Shown: positions 1 to 13,654, counted from the first letter of the stretch. The stretch: 64,000 bases of DNA from Allodiplogaster sudhausi (GCA_945643635.1 CALZFC010000100.1:327501-391500), one strand, 5' to 3'. Translations and numbers: made by a program. The notes: generated by a model from the sequence alone, not told the origin.

Positions 1-272
1 ATGGCGCGAAAGTTTGATTATATAAAAAAAACATTTTGCCTCAAGCAAAGAGTAGACACCGTTTTTGATCTGCACATGTAGATGAAAAGTGACTTCGAAG
101 GCTTAAGTAGAGCTAATATTCGTCTTTGCACTCTTTTATACAGGCTTTTCTACGAAAAATCAAATTGAAATTTCATTTTCTAAATTATATTTCAAGCAAT
201 TTTTGGAGAATTGAGTCCCTTAGTATATGAAAGGCAAAACAGGAACGAATGCATGAATATGGCTCGTAAAAG

Positions 273-320
273 GCGTCAATTTTCGAGGCGGCAGCGATGT
301 CGTTTCGCAGGCTCGTCATT
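273..320 (+). CDS. Possible 48 bp internal exon
   Basis: A 16-codon open segment (reads ASIFEAAAMSFRRLVI) lies between an AG (after 'ggctcgtaaa') and a strong donor 'gtaaga'. It is GC-richer than its surroundings, as are the certain exons of this window. It starts and ends in phase 0, so it could splice to the exon at 7169, which also opens in phase 0. The polypyrimidine tract is poor and no family is recognised. It may be chance. Confidence 0.18.
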
Positions 321-2883
321 GTAAGAATGAACAAAAAAAGAGATGGCTGGCGCGAATATTCTCATTGATAGGCGAGGATGTGCCATCGAATGAGCTGTGA
401 AATGTGCTTTTCTTTTACTGGTGTGGGGGGAGGACTGGCTCTTCAAGTAAGTTTTACATTTACCACGTCACCCCATTTCGTCTCTGTGATCATTCTTGTC
501 AAGATGGAGGAGGGGGGGGGGGCGGTGAGGAATTAAGAATTACAAGTTGTGAATGTCTAGTGAGTGGCTCGCGCTCTCAATCGCGCTCCGTGGGCCCTTG
601 CGTCAGTAACTGAGAACAGAGCCGTGCAGCTAACAGCGTTTTTGAGAGGGAGAGAGAGAGAGTGGAGAGGGTGAGAGAGAGAGGGGAGGGTGAGAGAGTA
701 TAGAGGGAGAGAGAGCGAAATAGAGAAAGGAAAAGAGTGAGAGAGAGAGAGTGAAATGCCCGTAAGCTTGATAGATTGTGAGCGTGTGTGTGGCGCAGTC
801 GGGTCTCTTTGCGAAAACACAAGCAGGCCACCCAACTTGCGCCCGGCTCTTCGTTGCAAAGTGTCCATCTGCTGAGATATATGTGATAAGCTTCCTTCAG
901 AGTCAAGTTCAAATGCTTCCAGCGTCCCTGCAAGAGATTCCTGAACAAACGACCATAGTGAGCGGGGGAGTGAAGAATGCGTTTTATAAAGAGCGGGAGC
1001 GAAAGACAGCGAGATGGAAAGAGATGGATAAAGAAAGAGAGAAATTGATAGAGAAAGAAAAGACCATCATGCTCCAATCTCTTTCTCCGAGCAGTATCTT
1101 TGAAAGGAATTCGTTCATCTTTACGACTATGACACGTGTGGTGATCATTCCATCTCGACTGCTCTATTGCAACGCGCGATTCTGACTCTTCTAAACAGTC
1201 ATCTTTCTTAGCTATGATCTTTTGTTACGTGTAAATATCTCTTGTATTTCCTTCAACGTACACATGACTTTTCTGTTCCTGTCTCGCATGCTCAAATTTA
1301 GTTCAGTTAAATTTAGGGCTCTAAGTAGTAGCTATGGATATAATTGGCACTTACATGCACATACATACAAAGACATATACATATATGTACCTATGACAAG
1401 CACCATGCCAAAGTGCGGGTCCTCCACCCCACCACTGATCGCCATTTTCCAATGCGTGACAGAGATTCCTCGAAGAATCTAACACAGCACAACACACTTT
1501 CCACCGTCGGAAATTAGCCACTTCTCATTGCAAGCTCCTGGAACTGTCTCAAGAGAAGTGTAGCAGAGGGACTGTCAAATCCATCGGGAAAAAAGGAGAA
1601 TATGAATTTTTAACGCTTTTGGTGCAAGAGAAAAGTGATGAAGGCGATGGCAGCAAATTCCAGCTTCTCTGGCCATCGCTAGTATTAAAGGAGCTGCTAC
1701 TGCTCATTTTCACCTGAATAATGTGGCTTTGAGGGCGTTAAATTTAACACAGGAAGAATAAAGAAAAAACAATGCGGGAAAATTCATGAAGCTTTTTTAA
1801 AAGTAGCATCTTATGCCAACTTTTGCGGCCTTATAGCTCAAAGCTCACGAATAATAGAGACGATAAACTGGCACAGAAAAGGAACAGAAAATTTCGGTTT
1901 AAAAATTTATGCAGAAAACCGTATAATTCGAAATTAATATCTCCAAATCTATGGTAACATGGAGGGAGAAGGGAAGAAGAAAGAACTGTTGAACTTGTTT
2001 TGATGTCACTCAAGCTGTTGTTGACGGGCATTGGGCCAATCGCGAACCTACTATAAGTTGTGCCGTTTGACAGAAATTCCGCCGTTCTTAGACTCTGTGC
2101 AGCTTCAGCCGATTGCTTCAGCCGTCGCATTCTATATTTTGACATATTCTTTATTTTAACATCCGATGAAAACAATGAAAGCAAAACAGCGAATTAACAC
2201 TTCGATTGTTTTCAGCATTTCGCGTTTAGTAGAAGTGCACTTTGCTCTGCATTTTAGGCATCATCAAAACCCTGGGAAATGACACAGCGTTTTCTCGCGT
2301 GGCGCGCCACGAAAACACGACAATACTGCAGAAATGAAAACATAACAAGCATTGTGAGGCTTTTGTGGCGGGAACGACGGGTGGATTTCGTTGCCAAATA
2401 TGAAACATATCGTATTAAAAAAGAACACTTTCTTATTTAAAAATATGTAACACATAGCATTAAAAAATCATAATGTCAATAAGTAAGCACTCGCTCGAAA
2501 ACAATTAAAAATATCTTTTATGAAATTTATGAAATAAAACAACTAAACTAGAAAGAATGTGGCTAGAAAGAAGGTCATGTTCCATGTTTAGGGGAGCCTT
2601 GTTAGGGGGAAGGGGGGGGTTGCTCAAGGCAGCAGCGTTGTGTTGACACAGACGTCTCTATTGAATGATGTCGACGCATTTAGCCTTTCGCTGCTTCTGG
2701 AACATCCTCATGGCTCTCGGCTGCTCGTGATGGCTTACATAACCGATCGCTGTCGTTCTCCATCGCATCTTAACAAAAATGGGAGTCGAGTCATGATCGA
2801 GTATTAAAGGAGGGCGATCACCGAAAAATTATATGATATTTCAAATTGCCGCGGCCCTCCTCACTCTCATTCGCGCGTACTAT

Positions 2884-3235
2884 TATATATCAATTTTGAT
2901 GAGTAACGGCTGCTGAAAGAGTATGCACACGCAGCGGGATTGTGCGACCTGCGAAAATGAGAGCATGCGAGAATGAGAGTGAGGAATCACAGGGCAGATG
3001 CGGCAATTCGAACCTGCATTAAATATTTTTGAATACCATTGATAACCGGTTATTGCGACTTTGTACATATTTACACGCTCTATGCAATTAGCACTGTATT
3101 AAATATGCAAAAAAAAACAGAGAAAAAAATCGTTATTGAGATGCGTGCTGGGTGTGAAATTTTGTTTACAGTATATGTACATAGGTAAGGCTATATATCA
3201 ATTTTGATGAGTAACGGCTGCTGAAAGAGTATGCA
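2884..3235. repeat. 44 bp direct repeat pair, 308 bp apart
   Basis: The 44 bp at 2884-2927 and 3192-3235 are identical (both start tatatatcaattttgatgag and end gtatgca), and the homology stops abruptly on both sides. The sequence between them is AT-rich. A nearby phrase at about 3010 (cgaacctgcattaaatatt) recurs with one change at about 54,510, so a degraded dispersed repeat may be involved. Confidence 0.6.
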
Positions 3236-3460
3236 AAAGCTTGGTATGCCATGGCAAATAGAGATGTTGAGGGGGAAAGAGAGAAAGATATATGAAATAA
3301 AAATCTGCAAGAGATCAAGCATTGTTAGTAGCAAATAACTCATGATTGGGCTGTAAGCCGTATGAAAGAGATATTAAACAATTAAAGTTTCTAGTCTTTT
3401 AGCTTGCATCAGTCAGCTTCAGAGAATAATGTCATCAGAGTAGAAGGAGGAGATACAGAT

Positions 3461-4020
3461 AGAGAGTGAGGCAGAGAGAAAGAGAGGAAGAGCCAGAGAG
3501 AGAAAGAGAGAGTAAGAGAGAAAGAAAGAGCAAGATAGAAAAAGAGAGAGAGAAAGAGAGAGAGAGTAAGAGAGAAAGAGAGAGAGGGAGAAAGATATAG
3601 AGTGAGAGAAGGAGAGAGGGAGTAAGAGAGAAAGATAGAGTAAGAGAGAAAGAGAGAGTAAGAGAGAGAGAGAGCACTCTGCCAATAAAGCAAGCGTCTT
3701 CTCATCTCAAGAGTGACGTCATGGCCGTTCCCTCTGCAAAACCCTAGCCCCGTCTCGTCTATTCTGGAGCCATGAAAAGGCATAGAAGAGAGGAGGAATG
3801 AATGAAATGGCACTTGATGCAGAGATACACGTAATCCCTTCAGGAGCTGACCTCTTGCCGTTCTCTCGCGCCTTCTCTTGCTTCCTTTTTCTCTGGCACT
3901 CTCTTCCCTCTCTGGTTCTTTTTCTCTCATTGTTCTTGCTCCCCCCTTCTCTATCTCGCTCCCTCATTCTCTCTCTCTCTCTCTCCTACTCGTTCACTTT
4001 CTTTTTCTCTTTCTCACTCC
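3461..4020. repeat. GA tract facing a CT tract
   Basis: About 215 bp of interrupted (GA)n with AAAG interruptions (3461-3675) is followed after a roughly 250 bp unique GC-richer spacer by about 130 bp of CT-rich sequence (3880-4020). The polypurine and polypyrimidine runs on the same strand can pair imperfectly, giving a potential stem with a 250 bp loop. No open frame here has normal composition. Confidence 0.6.
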
Positions 4021-5697
4021 CTTATCCTCTCGCAATTATCCACATCTCAAGGATTACGCTCCACTGTTAAGGATCCAAAGAGCGAGTGAAAGTGAACGAG
4101 CGAAAGTGAACGAGCGAATAAGGCAGTGATCCCAGCAGAAAAGTATTCTTGGATTCTTCGTCGAAATATTCGTTTGTTTGAAGTGTATGACTGTGCACTA
4201 CTTGGCTTCTCGCTTCTCTCTCTCTCTCTCTCTCTCTGTCATATGTGATTTACCAAGTATTTGCCTTCCCGCCGTTCAAAGAAAACCTTGCTCATGGCAT
4301 GATTTTTATTGAAAGAAACAGCGCTACTAAAGCGTGCTTCTTTATGTATGCATCTCTTTAGTACATTGAGAGTCTGCCATATGTAAACGGTAGGTCGAAA
4401 ATTTGAACCAGTGAAGAAAACGGGAGCTGTTGAGAGAGAGAGAGATAGAGAAAGAAATGCTTCTGGCGGATATATGTATGTATATGTAAATGAAACCATG
4501 GGATAGCTAATCAGAGAGAAAGATAACGAAAGGGAGTGATCGAGAGTCTGATTCTACATATCATGAGACTCTCTTTCTCTTTTTTTTTGTAGTTGACCCA
4601 CTTGTATTTGCCGTTAGATGAAAAGTGCATTACTTTTTTACGACTTTCTACGAATCCCTTCTGCATAAATCGGGCCTTGCGCTCACGTGAGTGTTGTGTG
4701 TTTACCTCTTGAATGACTTCCGAGCTGATGTGAGCTGAATGGTGGAATACATTAGATTACGATTCAGGAGAACAGATGACTACGATATGATGTGATGTGA
4801 GTCTCCTTTCAAAACAGATCATGTTTCATTTCCGTTATGAGCAATTTCGTTTCGGAGCAGGCCATCATTTCTATGAATTCTACATACATTTGGAATTTGC
4901 ATAAAATTGTCATAATTCAATGCCTACAAAAATTGAAATTAATATTCGATACCTGCCTGCATAACATATGTTCACGTTTCAAAACTTTGTTTAAAAAATG
5001 ACATATTTATATGCTTCTGTTCTCTCATATGATGTGGCTACCTTTAGCTCCGCCTACCCGTCCACATTGAATGCGCTGAATGAATAAGACTGTCAGAATT
5101 GCCACCATTTCCCGTTCCCGTAATGGTTGTGTGAACTCTCTCTGTCACGCTCGCTTTCAGTAGTGGCTTCGTCTGAGGTAGAGAGATATAAAGGGAGAGA
5201 TAGAAAGAGAGATAGAGAGAGAGAGAGGATACGGGAGAGAGAGAGAAATGAGAGATAGAGAGAGAGGAATAGACTCTCCTCCCCCCCCTTCTCTTAATAC
5301 ATTCTGCACTGCATAGCTTGCGATCGCGTTAGAAAATTTCGTCAACAGAAATTGCACTTTCCAAAATCCGTTTCTTAGCATTAGCAGCTTTATATTTAAA
5401 AAAAATACATATTGATCTTTTTTTATTATTTTGTTTACTTTATCTTCATACGAGTTAATGCAAAATTTTATTTCCATCGTCGGATGATGTCTAAGTTGAT
5501 TTGTCCACAACATTCTTTATTTACATACATATCTATTTATGCAACGCCGACCAAATAATGACGTGGGAACACATCTAGTGAATTAGGCAAATAAGGAGAT
5601 AGAGAGAGAAACGGGAGAAGAAGGGAAGAAGGTTCAGCGGATAAGAATTGCTCAATTGTCCCACTTTTTTTTCCTCCTAATGCTCTAGCAGCCTCGC

Positions 5698-5750
<53 letters not shown>

Positions 5751-5917
5751 TTCATATACACACACTTTTCTTTCTCTTCATTTTTTCTTCCTCTCTATCA
5801 CTTTTCTCTATCTCACTCTCTCCCACTATCTCTCTCTCACATATAAACACACTCTTTCTCTCTCCCTTTTTCTTTCCCTCTATATCACTTTTTCTCTCTC
5901 TCTCTCTTCTCTCTCTT

Positions 5918-5951
<34 letters not shown>

Positions 5952-7168
5952 TGTATTTCTGTCAGAATACTCCCTTCCAGCCCTGGACGACTCGCTATCA
6001 ATGCATTCATACATGAATCCTCGTCGCGCTTCATCATTCTTGCAATTGTAGAGGAACGCCGACACCGCAAAAGAGCGCCACCTCAATGGCCGCCTCACGA
6101 ATCAATGGCCGCCTTCATCTCGCCTCACCGCCCCTCAACCGCCAAGCTTTTTTCAGACGCGAAGAGAATTATTAGAATTATTATAATTATTATAATTAGG
6201 AGAATTAGAAGAATACTCTTCCCTTGGTGTTCCCTCCCACCTTTCCGAATTTGCTTTGAAAAGAAGAATTTTAATAGTCATGCCTTGAGATGGAATTACA
6301 AAAGCAAACTTTATAGGACCGACGTTGTATGTATGTATGTATGTATGTATTCCACGAGCTGTCTATTGCGAAATGCATTCATTACTAAAAAAACGAATAC
6401 ATATTCTATATAACCATAAATAATGAAATCAAAAACACAATTTTCCATGGACAATATTTGCGCCGTTTATTTCAATGCTTCCAAATTAAAGCTGCAATGA
6501 CGGAATCGGCCATTGATGAAGGGATGCTTGCAATGCGTGGGGAGCCTATTTTGGAGGAGTCGCCTTATGGCCGGCTCATACATCAAAAGCTGGAAAGGAA
6601 TTGGTGTGGTGGATCGGAGTTTTCTCTCTCTCTCTCTCGTTCTTTATTTGTTCTGCTCTTTCTCCATTTCTGTCACTCGCTTTGTGTTTATGTTATTTAG
6701 ATAGTCGATATCAACAAATGTACGTACATATATTGCATATTAGCCTACCCTATTCTCGCCCATTTCATAATGCATATATGCAAGCTTCTAACTGGCGAGC
6801 TCACTTCTCTTCATCCCTTCCCTTTCTTTGTAACCGACGGACGGTCTTTTACCTCTATTTTAATAAATCTCTCCTACTCTTCATTCACAGCATTATCTTT
6901 CTCTCTCTCCCAAAAATACAGACTCCCTAAACTTCATACCTTACAAATATCATCTGCCCATGTGTTTTATAACATGTCATTTTCAAAGAAAGCAAGCTAT
7001 CATCTTCTCACATCTTTATCTCTCCATTTCTCTCAATGTTGTATATCTTTCCCTCTGTCTTCTCTCTTCTAAATTCCCTTTATCCCTCTTCTTTACTCTC
7101 TGATATCATCTCCGTTCTGTATATTCCTCTGTCTCCTCTGGAGCCGTCCGCTCCTCTCCCTTCTGCAG

Positions 7169-7498
7169 TTTCTTCCTCTTGCACTTAACTTGGCACGTCC
7201 CCATCAAGTCCCGTGGGGATTCTCTATAATGCGGCGCACGCTGTAAGAAGTTGCCCGTGACGTGCTCTAAGATTTTAGAAATGTAAATAATTTATTTTCT
7301 TACATAAAGCACACATTATTATTTAAATTATATTTAATTAAATGCACGTTTACACTCGCTGTTCTTTACTCTTTACTTCTTTTTGCTCAAAATTTATTTT
7401 GTTAATAAATATTTTTTGTTTGCAATTTAGACGATCGCTTCGTCACGTCGACAACAATGTGCTCTCTACTTTTAAAGCAGCAGCCATCCAAGACTCAG
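7169..7498 (+). CDS. Two-exon candidate gene fragment (7169-7242, 7431-7498)
   Basis: Exon 7169-7242 has an excellent acceptor (ctcctctcccttctgcag) and donor (gtaagaag), is open for 24 codons and contains ARPHQVPWGFSIMRR. Exon 7431-7498 has acceptor 'tttgcaatttag' and donor 'gttcat' and is open for 22 codons (RSLRHVDNNVLSTFKAA...). The phases agree (2 leftover bases then 1) and no stop arises at the join. Third-position and GC content resemble the certain exons. The family is not recognised; the segment probably precedes the Ser/Pro-rich exons downstream. The phase leaving 7498 (1) does not fit the exon at 7919 as read below, so an exon may be missing between them. Confidence 0.42.
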
Positions 7499-7734
7499 GT
7501 TCATTCCTTAATCATGGAAAGAAGAAAACTATTCTTTGTAAATCTTTGTGTGATGTACACATTTATGTATGTATAAGTATGCATGATTAATAAGGGACGA
7601 CCACCGAAATATGTATTGTGCATTATTTCAAACTTCCTCGTCTTTGGCACGCTCTACATACATTCACATAGTGGCTTTCTGTGACCAGAGAAAGGATGTG
7701 AGTGAGATTGAGAGAGAGAGATAGAGATAGAGAG

Positions 7735-7774
<40 letters not shown>

Positions 7775-7918
7775 GCCTTCAGCAGATGGGCAGGCGTGGC
7801 AATTTGAGCAGCCTTTTATTTGCTGTCGCCAGTTGAGCTTATCTGTCCTTATGAGCCACATGCTTGGTTCTTCAGTGCCACTGGCAAATTGCTAACAACT
7901 TGTCCTTCTCGCATTAAG

Positions 7919-7969
7919 GACGGCGCAAAGATCCATCGGGCCATTTGGCTTCTTTGCAAGCACTTCCAC
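7919..7969 (+). CDS. Possible 51 bp exon
   Basis: Acceptor 'gtccttctcgcattaag' and donor 'gtagaa' bound 17 codons, open in phase 0 (DGAKIHRAIWLLCKHFH), which would join in frame to the exon at 8167. It could also be read in phase 1, which would accept the exon ending at 7498 but then not fit 8167. Unrecognised, and the donor is only fair. Confidence 0.22.
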
Positions 7970-8166
7970 GTAGAAACATCTTTCTCTGAATAAATATGTA
8001 TGTTTTAAAAGACAGAGAAAAACTATCATATAGAATCATTTTTATCATCATTAAAAGTAATAAATAAGATATACTTAAAAGTTAATGAAGAAGAAACAGA
8101 AAATTTCAAAATATAAATATGTACATACATATATGTATACTATATAAATTACGTCTCTTTTTAAAG

Positions 8167-8739
8167 ACGCCCGAGGCCAGTAGCAACAAGGATAGGCAAC
8201 TGCCTGTGGGTACTCGATCACCCCGTCGCCTTTCGTCGGCCTCTTCTCTCTGTGGCTCACCAATGGACTGCTCCGCCGCCGGCAGTCCTCTCTCACTTCG
8301 CGCTTCTTTCACTAGGCAAGATGAGATATTTGACTCTGAATCTATTTATTTTTCTAATTAGAGTATCCAATAAGTCAAAGTTAAAGTTACACTTTGTTGC
8401 CTGACACGATGCGAGTAACAGAAAAGCGACTACAATTGTGACGAAAATTGAAATAGATTATAATCTCGTATAAGGTTGAGTTTTTTTTTTTAAGTTTTGT
8501 GCTACTTTAATGCATGTATATGTACATCACTTTATGCGACAATGCATGCCAACATTTCTTAGGTGATCAATAGCATATCTCACTTTCCCATCACATTTTC
8601 GGAGACCAAATGAATTTTTTGCAAACTTTTTGAGCGCCTTATTTTTGACAGCGTTCCACAACTGTTGGGGGAATATACTTTACACGTTTGAATTCATCCA
8701 TAGCCAGTCGTCCTGGACTTGATCGTGTATTCTGACAGG

Positions 8740-8787
<48 letters not shown>

Positions 8788-11172
8788 GAGAACGAAGGAG
8801 AGTGTGTTCTATCTGAGAGAGAGAAAGCGAGATTCAGAGAGAATGAGAGAAAGAGAGAGAAAGAGAAGAGAGGCTGAAAGATAAATAGAAGGGAAAAAGC
8901 AGATATGTATGTATGTATATACAGATGTACATATATCTAGTGTAACTAATGAGAACGGATACAGCCAGCCATTCATAGAGGGGAGAGAAGGAATAAATAA
9001 TGCTAATATGACTTGAACTTCAGTGTTCAGTGGCTGAAAGGGAATACATGATGCGTATTGAGGAGAATCAGAAAAAGGAAGTGGAGGTAGTTGTATTTTG
9101 TGCATGGAGAGTGTAAAAGAAGCATCTTATCGGCGTTGGACGTAGAAATGAGGCAAAAATAAACACTCCCAACCTTTTATATTGTCGAAAGAATAATATA
9201 TAAAAACCGTTCTGGGATTCCTATTTTCCCTCTTATCCGTTCCGTATCTTGCACTTGGTTGCACTACATATCGAGATTGTATGTATTTACATATGTATAT
9301 GAGAATGTGCATACATAATGTTTTGCGCCTGGATTTGCTTTTTCTTCGACATCCATGGGAAAACGGTTTTTTTTCGCCTTTCGCTCTCAAAAGTCTACCC
9401 TTCCGTGGATTATTAAAGAAGTCTGAATGAATAGAGAAATTGGTTTTTTTTGGAATTACGAACAAACAGTGTTGATAGGCGCGAGAGCGAGATCAAAAGA
9501 AGCTCGCGTTAAAGTGGAATGTTGAGTGTCAGAAAAAGGGAAAACTCGATCTTGTTGTCTTCAAGCAATGCCAAAGGCCGTTCACATCGCTGTCCTTTTA
9601 TGGAACAAAAAGTTGTCTGTTTGTTTATTGTATTGTGCAATCTGGCGAAAATATCTCAATGCCCACCATCAGAGGGCCTTTATAGTTAACTAACCAATGT
9701 ATGTTGGATGTATACAAGGTGTCTCCAAAGAAAACTTTCAAACTTTTGTGATGCAATCTATATCAGAATTAATAATAAAAGAGTGTGCATTATTGATGAT
9801 ATCTTCTCATTCTTTCTACGTTTGCATTGAACCTGGGTTGAACCTAATTGTATGGCATTAAATTTGAGAGTGTAAGAGAAAGAGGGCACAAAAGGAGTCA
9901 TTCTATTTTTAGTTGTTAGGAAGATTTTCATTTTTTTTTTAAATGTTTATTGCTTTACAAGCATGTGTGTGTACATATTTGTACGTCAAAAAACCCTTAA
10001 GTTTTTTTGATGCTTTAGATACCAGAAGCGTGCGTCCATGTTCAATCTGCCTTGGCAGTCTAGCTCATCGCGAGGCAATTCGCCTGCTCCGCACTCGGCG
10101 TCGCCTTCTAACCAGCCTCTATTCCAGGTTGGTAATTTTATTTTTCTCTCCCTTCTCATTCTTCTGATATACATTCAAGGTGGTGGTCGATGTTTTAAAC
10201 TTTTTTTTAAAGACTTTTAAAAGACTGAGAATTTCTTGCGCTCATCTTCTTTTGGCGGGAAATTTGAATGCGTATTTTTGGTGAAGTATTTGTTTTTTTT
10301 TTGAAAAGAGGAATAGAAAGGAAGCCACTCTGTCTCAGGTGTCGGATGCGCCCGAAAGCCGGCCCTCTTCTGGCACGCCGACACGGCTTCACTTGCATCG
10401 GAAGGGACGTGCACGAACACGCAGCGAGAGTGCGTGGCATGGAGAGGAAGAGGGTAAACTCGGTTTTGAATTCGCGCCAAAATTCTGCCTAAATAACGGA
10501 CGAGAAAATATTTAGCTTATCGTTAGGTAATGAGAGAGACGTGACTAGAAAAGTTCGGATAAATTACTGTTTTTCGCTCTTTTATCGGAGGACTACAGCG
10601 TGAAAGTGACTTTAAAATCTTTTAATTCTCTCAAACGGTCGCGAAATGGCTAATAAAAAAACAGGGAAAAATATCAATTATCAAAGGTGAAGACGACTGC
10701 GATCAGCCAAGCGGTCTTCCATTCATCGCTTGGAGTACCACTCTACGCGAGGTACTCCAAATTTATTCTTTATCTGATATTTATTGTTCGCTTCCCTCCT
10801 ATTGGCCTTGCTCTCTTCATGACTGTTGCAAAGCAAAAGAATTAGTTTTAAAAAGAGGTGGAAAAAAAAACCAGAGCTAGCAATTCAATAAAAATAACGA
10901 AAGTATATCAGTATGTTTGCTTGGTAAGCAAAGAAAAAAAATACTCATGATCAAAATTTTATGCTTGTGTCTTTGGAGTTTGCTTTGAATTTTGTATTCG
11001 AAATGCTTCCAGCGCTCTGGAAGTATTAACTAGAAGAGAGAGAAAAGGCGAAGAAAAAAGAGAAGCTGGAGTAACAGGAAGTGGGCGAAGGCTTGTGCTC
11101 CTCCGGCCTAAGGAACTTCCCTCCGATTTTGCGAGAAGCCAGATTGGCTCTCCCTCCCGACTAGGCGACTAA
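8167..11172 (+). CDS. Ser/Pro-rich C-terminal part of an unidentified protein, four candidate exons
   Basis: Candidate exons are 8167-8315, 10019-10127, 10339-10453 and 11078-11172 (stop TAA). Phases chain without a stop: 0 to 2, 2 to 0, 0 to 1, 1 to stop. The product is about 123 residues of low-complexity, basic Ser/Pro-rich sequence (for example RLSSASSLCGSPMDC, QSSSSRGNSPAPHSASPS, ESRPSSGTPTRLHLHRKGR), typical of a disordered phosphorylation-prone tail. The first intron would use a GC donor (ACTAG|gcaaga); the two that follow use GT. The sites before 10019 (gatgctttag) and 10339 (ctgtctcag) are good; the last exon's acceptor (ggagtaacag) is weaker. Upstream exons may include 7169-7498. 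This could be an upstream gene, or an N-terminal part of the 43.9 kb gene with the last exon an alternative end. The family is not recognised. Confidence 0.42.
8316..10018. other. Presumed intron with GA tract
   Basis: AT-rich non-coding DNA with a GA tract at about 8750-8880, adjoining (TATG)n at about 8905-8930. Nothing else is supported. Confidence 0.5.
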
Positions 11173-11398
11173 TTGAAGGGCGGCGCTGATGGGGCTGACC
11201 CCGCAACTCCCGGTCTCTCAGCTCCCTCTGAATGCTGTGATCAGCTTTGAAAAAAAAATTTTTTCGAGTTCTCATTGTTCTCATTATTCTTTTCCCAGAA
11301 TTCCACTAGATTTCACTTAAAATTTTGATTGATTTATGCACACAGTGTATCATATTTTGTGCTCACTCAGTCTTTGGATCCCGGTTTCCCTTTCCCTC

Positions 11399-11445
<47 letters not shown>

Positions 11446-12216
11446 CACTCTCTACTTTTCTCACTCTCTCTACGAATTATGGTTTATAGATTTTAATCCT
11501 CGCGTTCCCAATCAATAAAGCGAGCTATATTGCTAACATTAAAAAACTTGGTAAAAAGCTTTCGCTTTGCGCTGACGTCAGTTCCTAAATGGATATAATC
11601 GAATGATTTTCATTAAGTATCTTGTTGTTGCTTATGGTTAGATGAAAGATACATTGAGATTGGAATAGGGAAAGAAGGATACGGAGAGAGAGGGAGAGAA
11701 GGTAAGAGAAAGAGTGCGGGAGATGGAGATAGAGTGTGGAATGACGAGAGAGAAAGAGAGCGAGAGAGAAAGAGAGGGGGGGGGGTGAACGAGAATATTA
11801 TCTTCGCGAAGAGACGATGTTCTCTACGCTGCAGATATGTATGAACATCTGTATAATGTATGCATGTATGTACATAGATATGATATGATTCCTTCCTCTG
11901 CAAACACGTTCATCATTTCCCTCCGCACATTATCTGCTGGCTGGTCGTCTTAATGCGAACGAATGCCAACAGTTTTATAAATCAGTCGCGAAGAGAAAAA
12001 GCAATATAAGAGGATTAAGTAAGAGAGTGGAAAGGAGGATATATGTATGTATGTATGTAGAATGTATTGGAAGGTATGTAGGAAGGGGTGGTATGTCAGC
12101 ACCCCGAAGATAGGAACGTAGAAAAAGAGTGATCTGCCAGCACCCAGAAACTCGGGCTCTCTTCGTTTGTTATTCGAGAGCAGCTCCATTTACTATGTGA
12201 GATCATGGCAACGTTG

Positions 12217-12257
<41 letters not shown>

Positions 12258-12289
12258 TACTTGGAGAAAAAAAGAGAAAAGCTGTCTTT

Positions 12290-12325
<36 letters not shown>

Positions 12326-13011
12326 TTTCTCTTTCTCTCTCTCCCCACTCTTTCGCTCCTTCACTTTTTCTCATATACACACACTCTCTCTCTCTCTCTT
12401 TCTAACAATTCCATCGTTTTTTCGGCCCTTATTTCATGCTGCGCATGTGTAGGAAGTGCGCCATATCCGCTTTCTCAACACTTTTGACATATTTTACCTT
12501 AACATTCTTTGCAGACAAACTTGCCGCGCAAGAGATGAATTGCTTGAATTCGTCTAGATGATTGTTAGCACGTATCGTTAGAGCGCAATAAGTAGGCTTC
12601 AACAAAACGAGTTCGCCGAGAATCCACATCTGTCCAAGACACTTTTGTTGACAAGTCTGTTCCTCCTAGACACCAAAGCCCCCCCCCCCACTTCCCCAAC
12701 GAACAGCTCCATGTCCTCTAACTCCAGTAAATACATACTTTTCCTTTGCCCCTGCCTTACGATTTGATTGCAATCAATATGCTTTTTTCCAAAAACATTG
12801 TTGCTTGATCACCTTTTTCAAGCATTCCAATGTGAATCTGCATTCAACTGGTAGGCTAGAGAAAGATAGACGGGTAGCGTGAGAGGGGAAAGAGAAGAAA
12901 GTGAGAAAGAGAGAGAGGGAAGGAAGAGGTGGTGAGAGAGAGGGTGGATGAAGAAATAAGGTGTAAATGACCGAGAGTGGGAGATATAAAGATAGAGAGA
13001 GAGATAGAGAG

Positions 13012-13042
<31 letters not shown>

Positions 13043-13654
13043 GATAGTGAGGCAGTAAGTGAGAGAACTGAATATAAATTGCCCTCTTTTTTGTTATGGA
13101 AGACATTGGCGCCGCGTTTCTGTACTTCAACTGAGAACATCTCCGTTGCGCATTCAATCATCCGAGAAAGAGGGAGAGACATGGAGAGAGAGAGATACGG
13201 GGGGGGATATAGAAACAAAGAGAGAGAACGCGTGATTCTTGGCTTCTATCGCGAATCCCAAGCTGTGAGCAGAATAAGCGTATGAATCCTCCGCAGGCAA
13301 GCCTCACTCGGGTTTCATCCCTCTTTCTCTGCGCCTACCCCACTCGATCTCTCTTAATCTCTCTCTTTCTCTCTTTCTCCCTTTCTCTTTTGCTCTCTAT
13401 CCCGCTCGCTATCTCTCTCTTTCCCTCTCTTCATTTTTCCATTTATCTCTTCTGGAGTTCTCTCTGCCAATTCGCGTCATAAACCCCCCCCCCCCCCCCG
13501 TTTAGACAATCTTTTATTTGCGCCGACTGCGCTAGATATGTACATATGTGCGAACATAGATAGATATATGTCTGGCTTTCCGAACGCCCTCACATTCCTA
13601 CACTTTAGCCCTTTTCTGTGCACAATGAAGAATATGATACGTATTGAAAAAATA
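11173..13654. other. Non-coding stretch rich in simple repeats
   Basis: Contains (CT)n at 11402-11442, GA at about 11680-11780, (GT)n at 12218-12255, (TTTC)n at about 12288-12333, GA at about 12860-13045, CT at about 13335-13440 and a run of 13 or more C near 13486-13499. An AATAAA lies near 11513 and could serve a gene ending at 11172. No exon was supported. Confidence 0.5.

Larger units (their letters stand above)
321..7168. other. Long non-coding stretch with GA/CT microsatellites
   Basis: No convincing exon was seen. GA-rich tracts lie at about 640-755, 3460-3675 and 5180-5275, CT-rich tracts at about 3935-4020, 4219-4238, 5701-5760 and 5800-5955. Short (TGTA)n tracts such as the one near 6331-6350 and AT-rich unique DNA fill the rest. 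Open frames across the tracts are Ser/Leu or Arg/Glu repeat translations. A GC-rich patch at 6040-6130 has an acceptor but no donor in reach. Likely intergenic or intronic. Confidence 0.6.

Noticed and set aside
7169..7242. PDZ domain suggested by the phrase VPWGFSI
   Set aside because: The following exon does not continue the PDZ fold (no carboxylate-loop or second-strand pattern), so the domain is not claimed.
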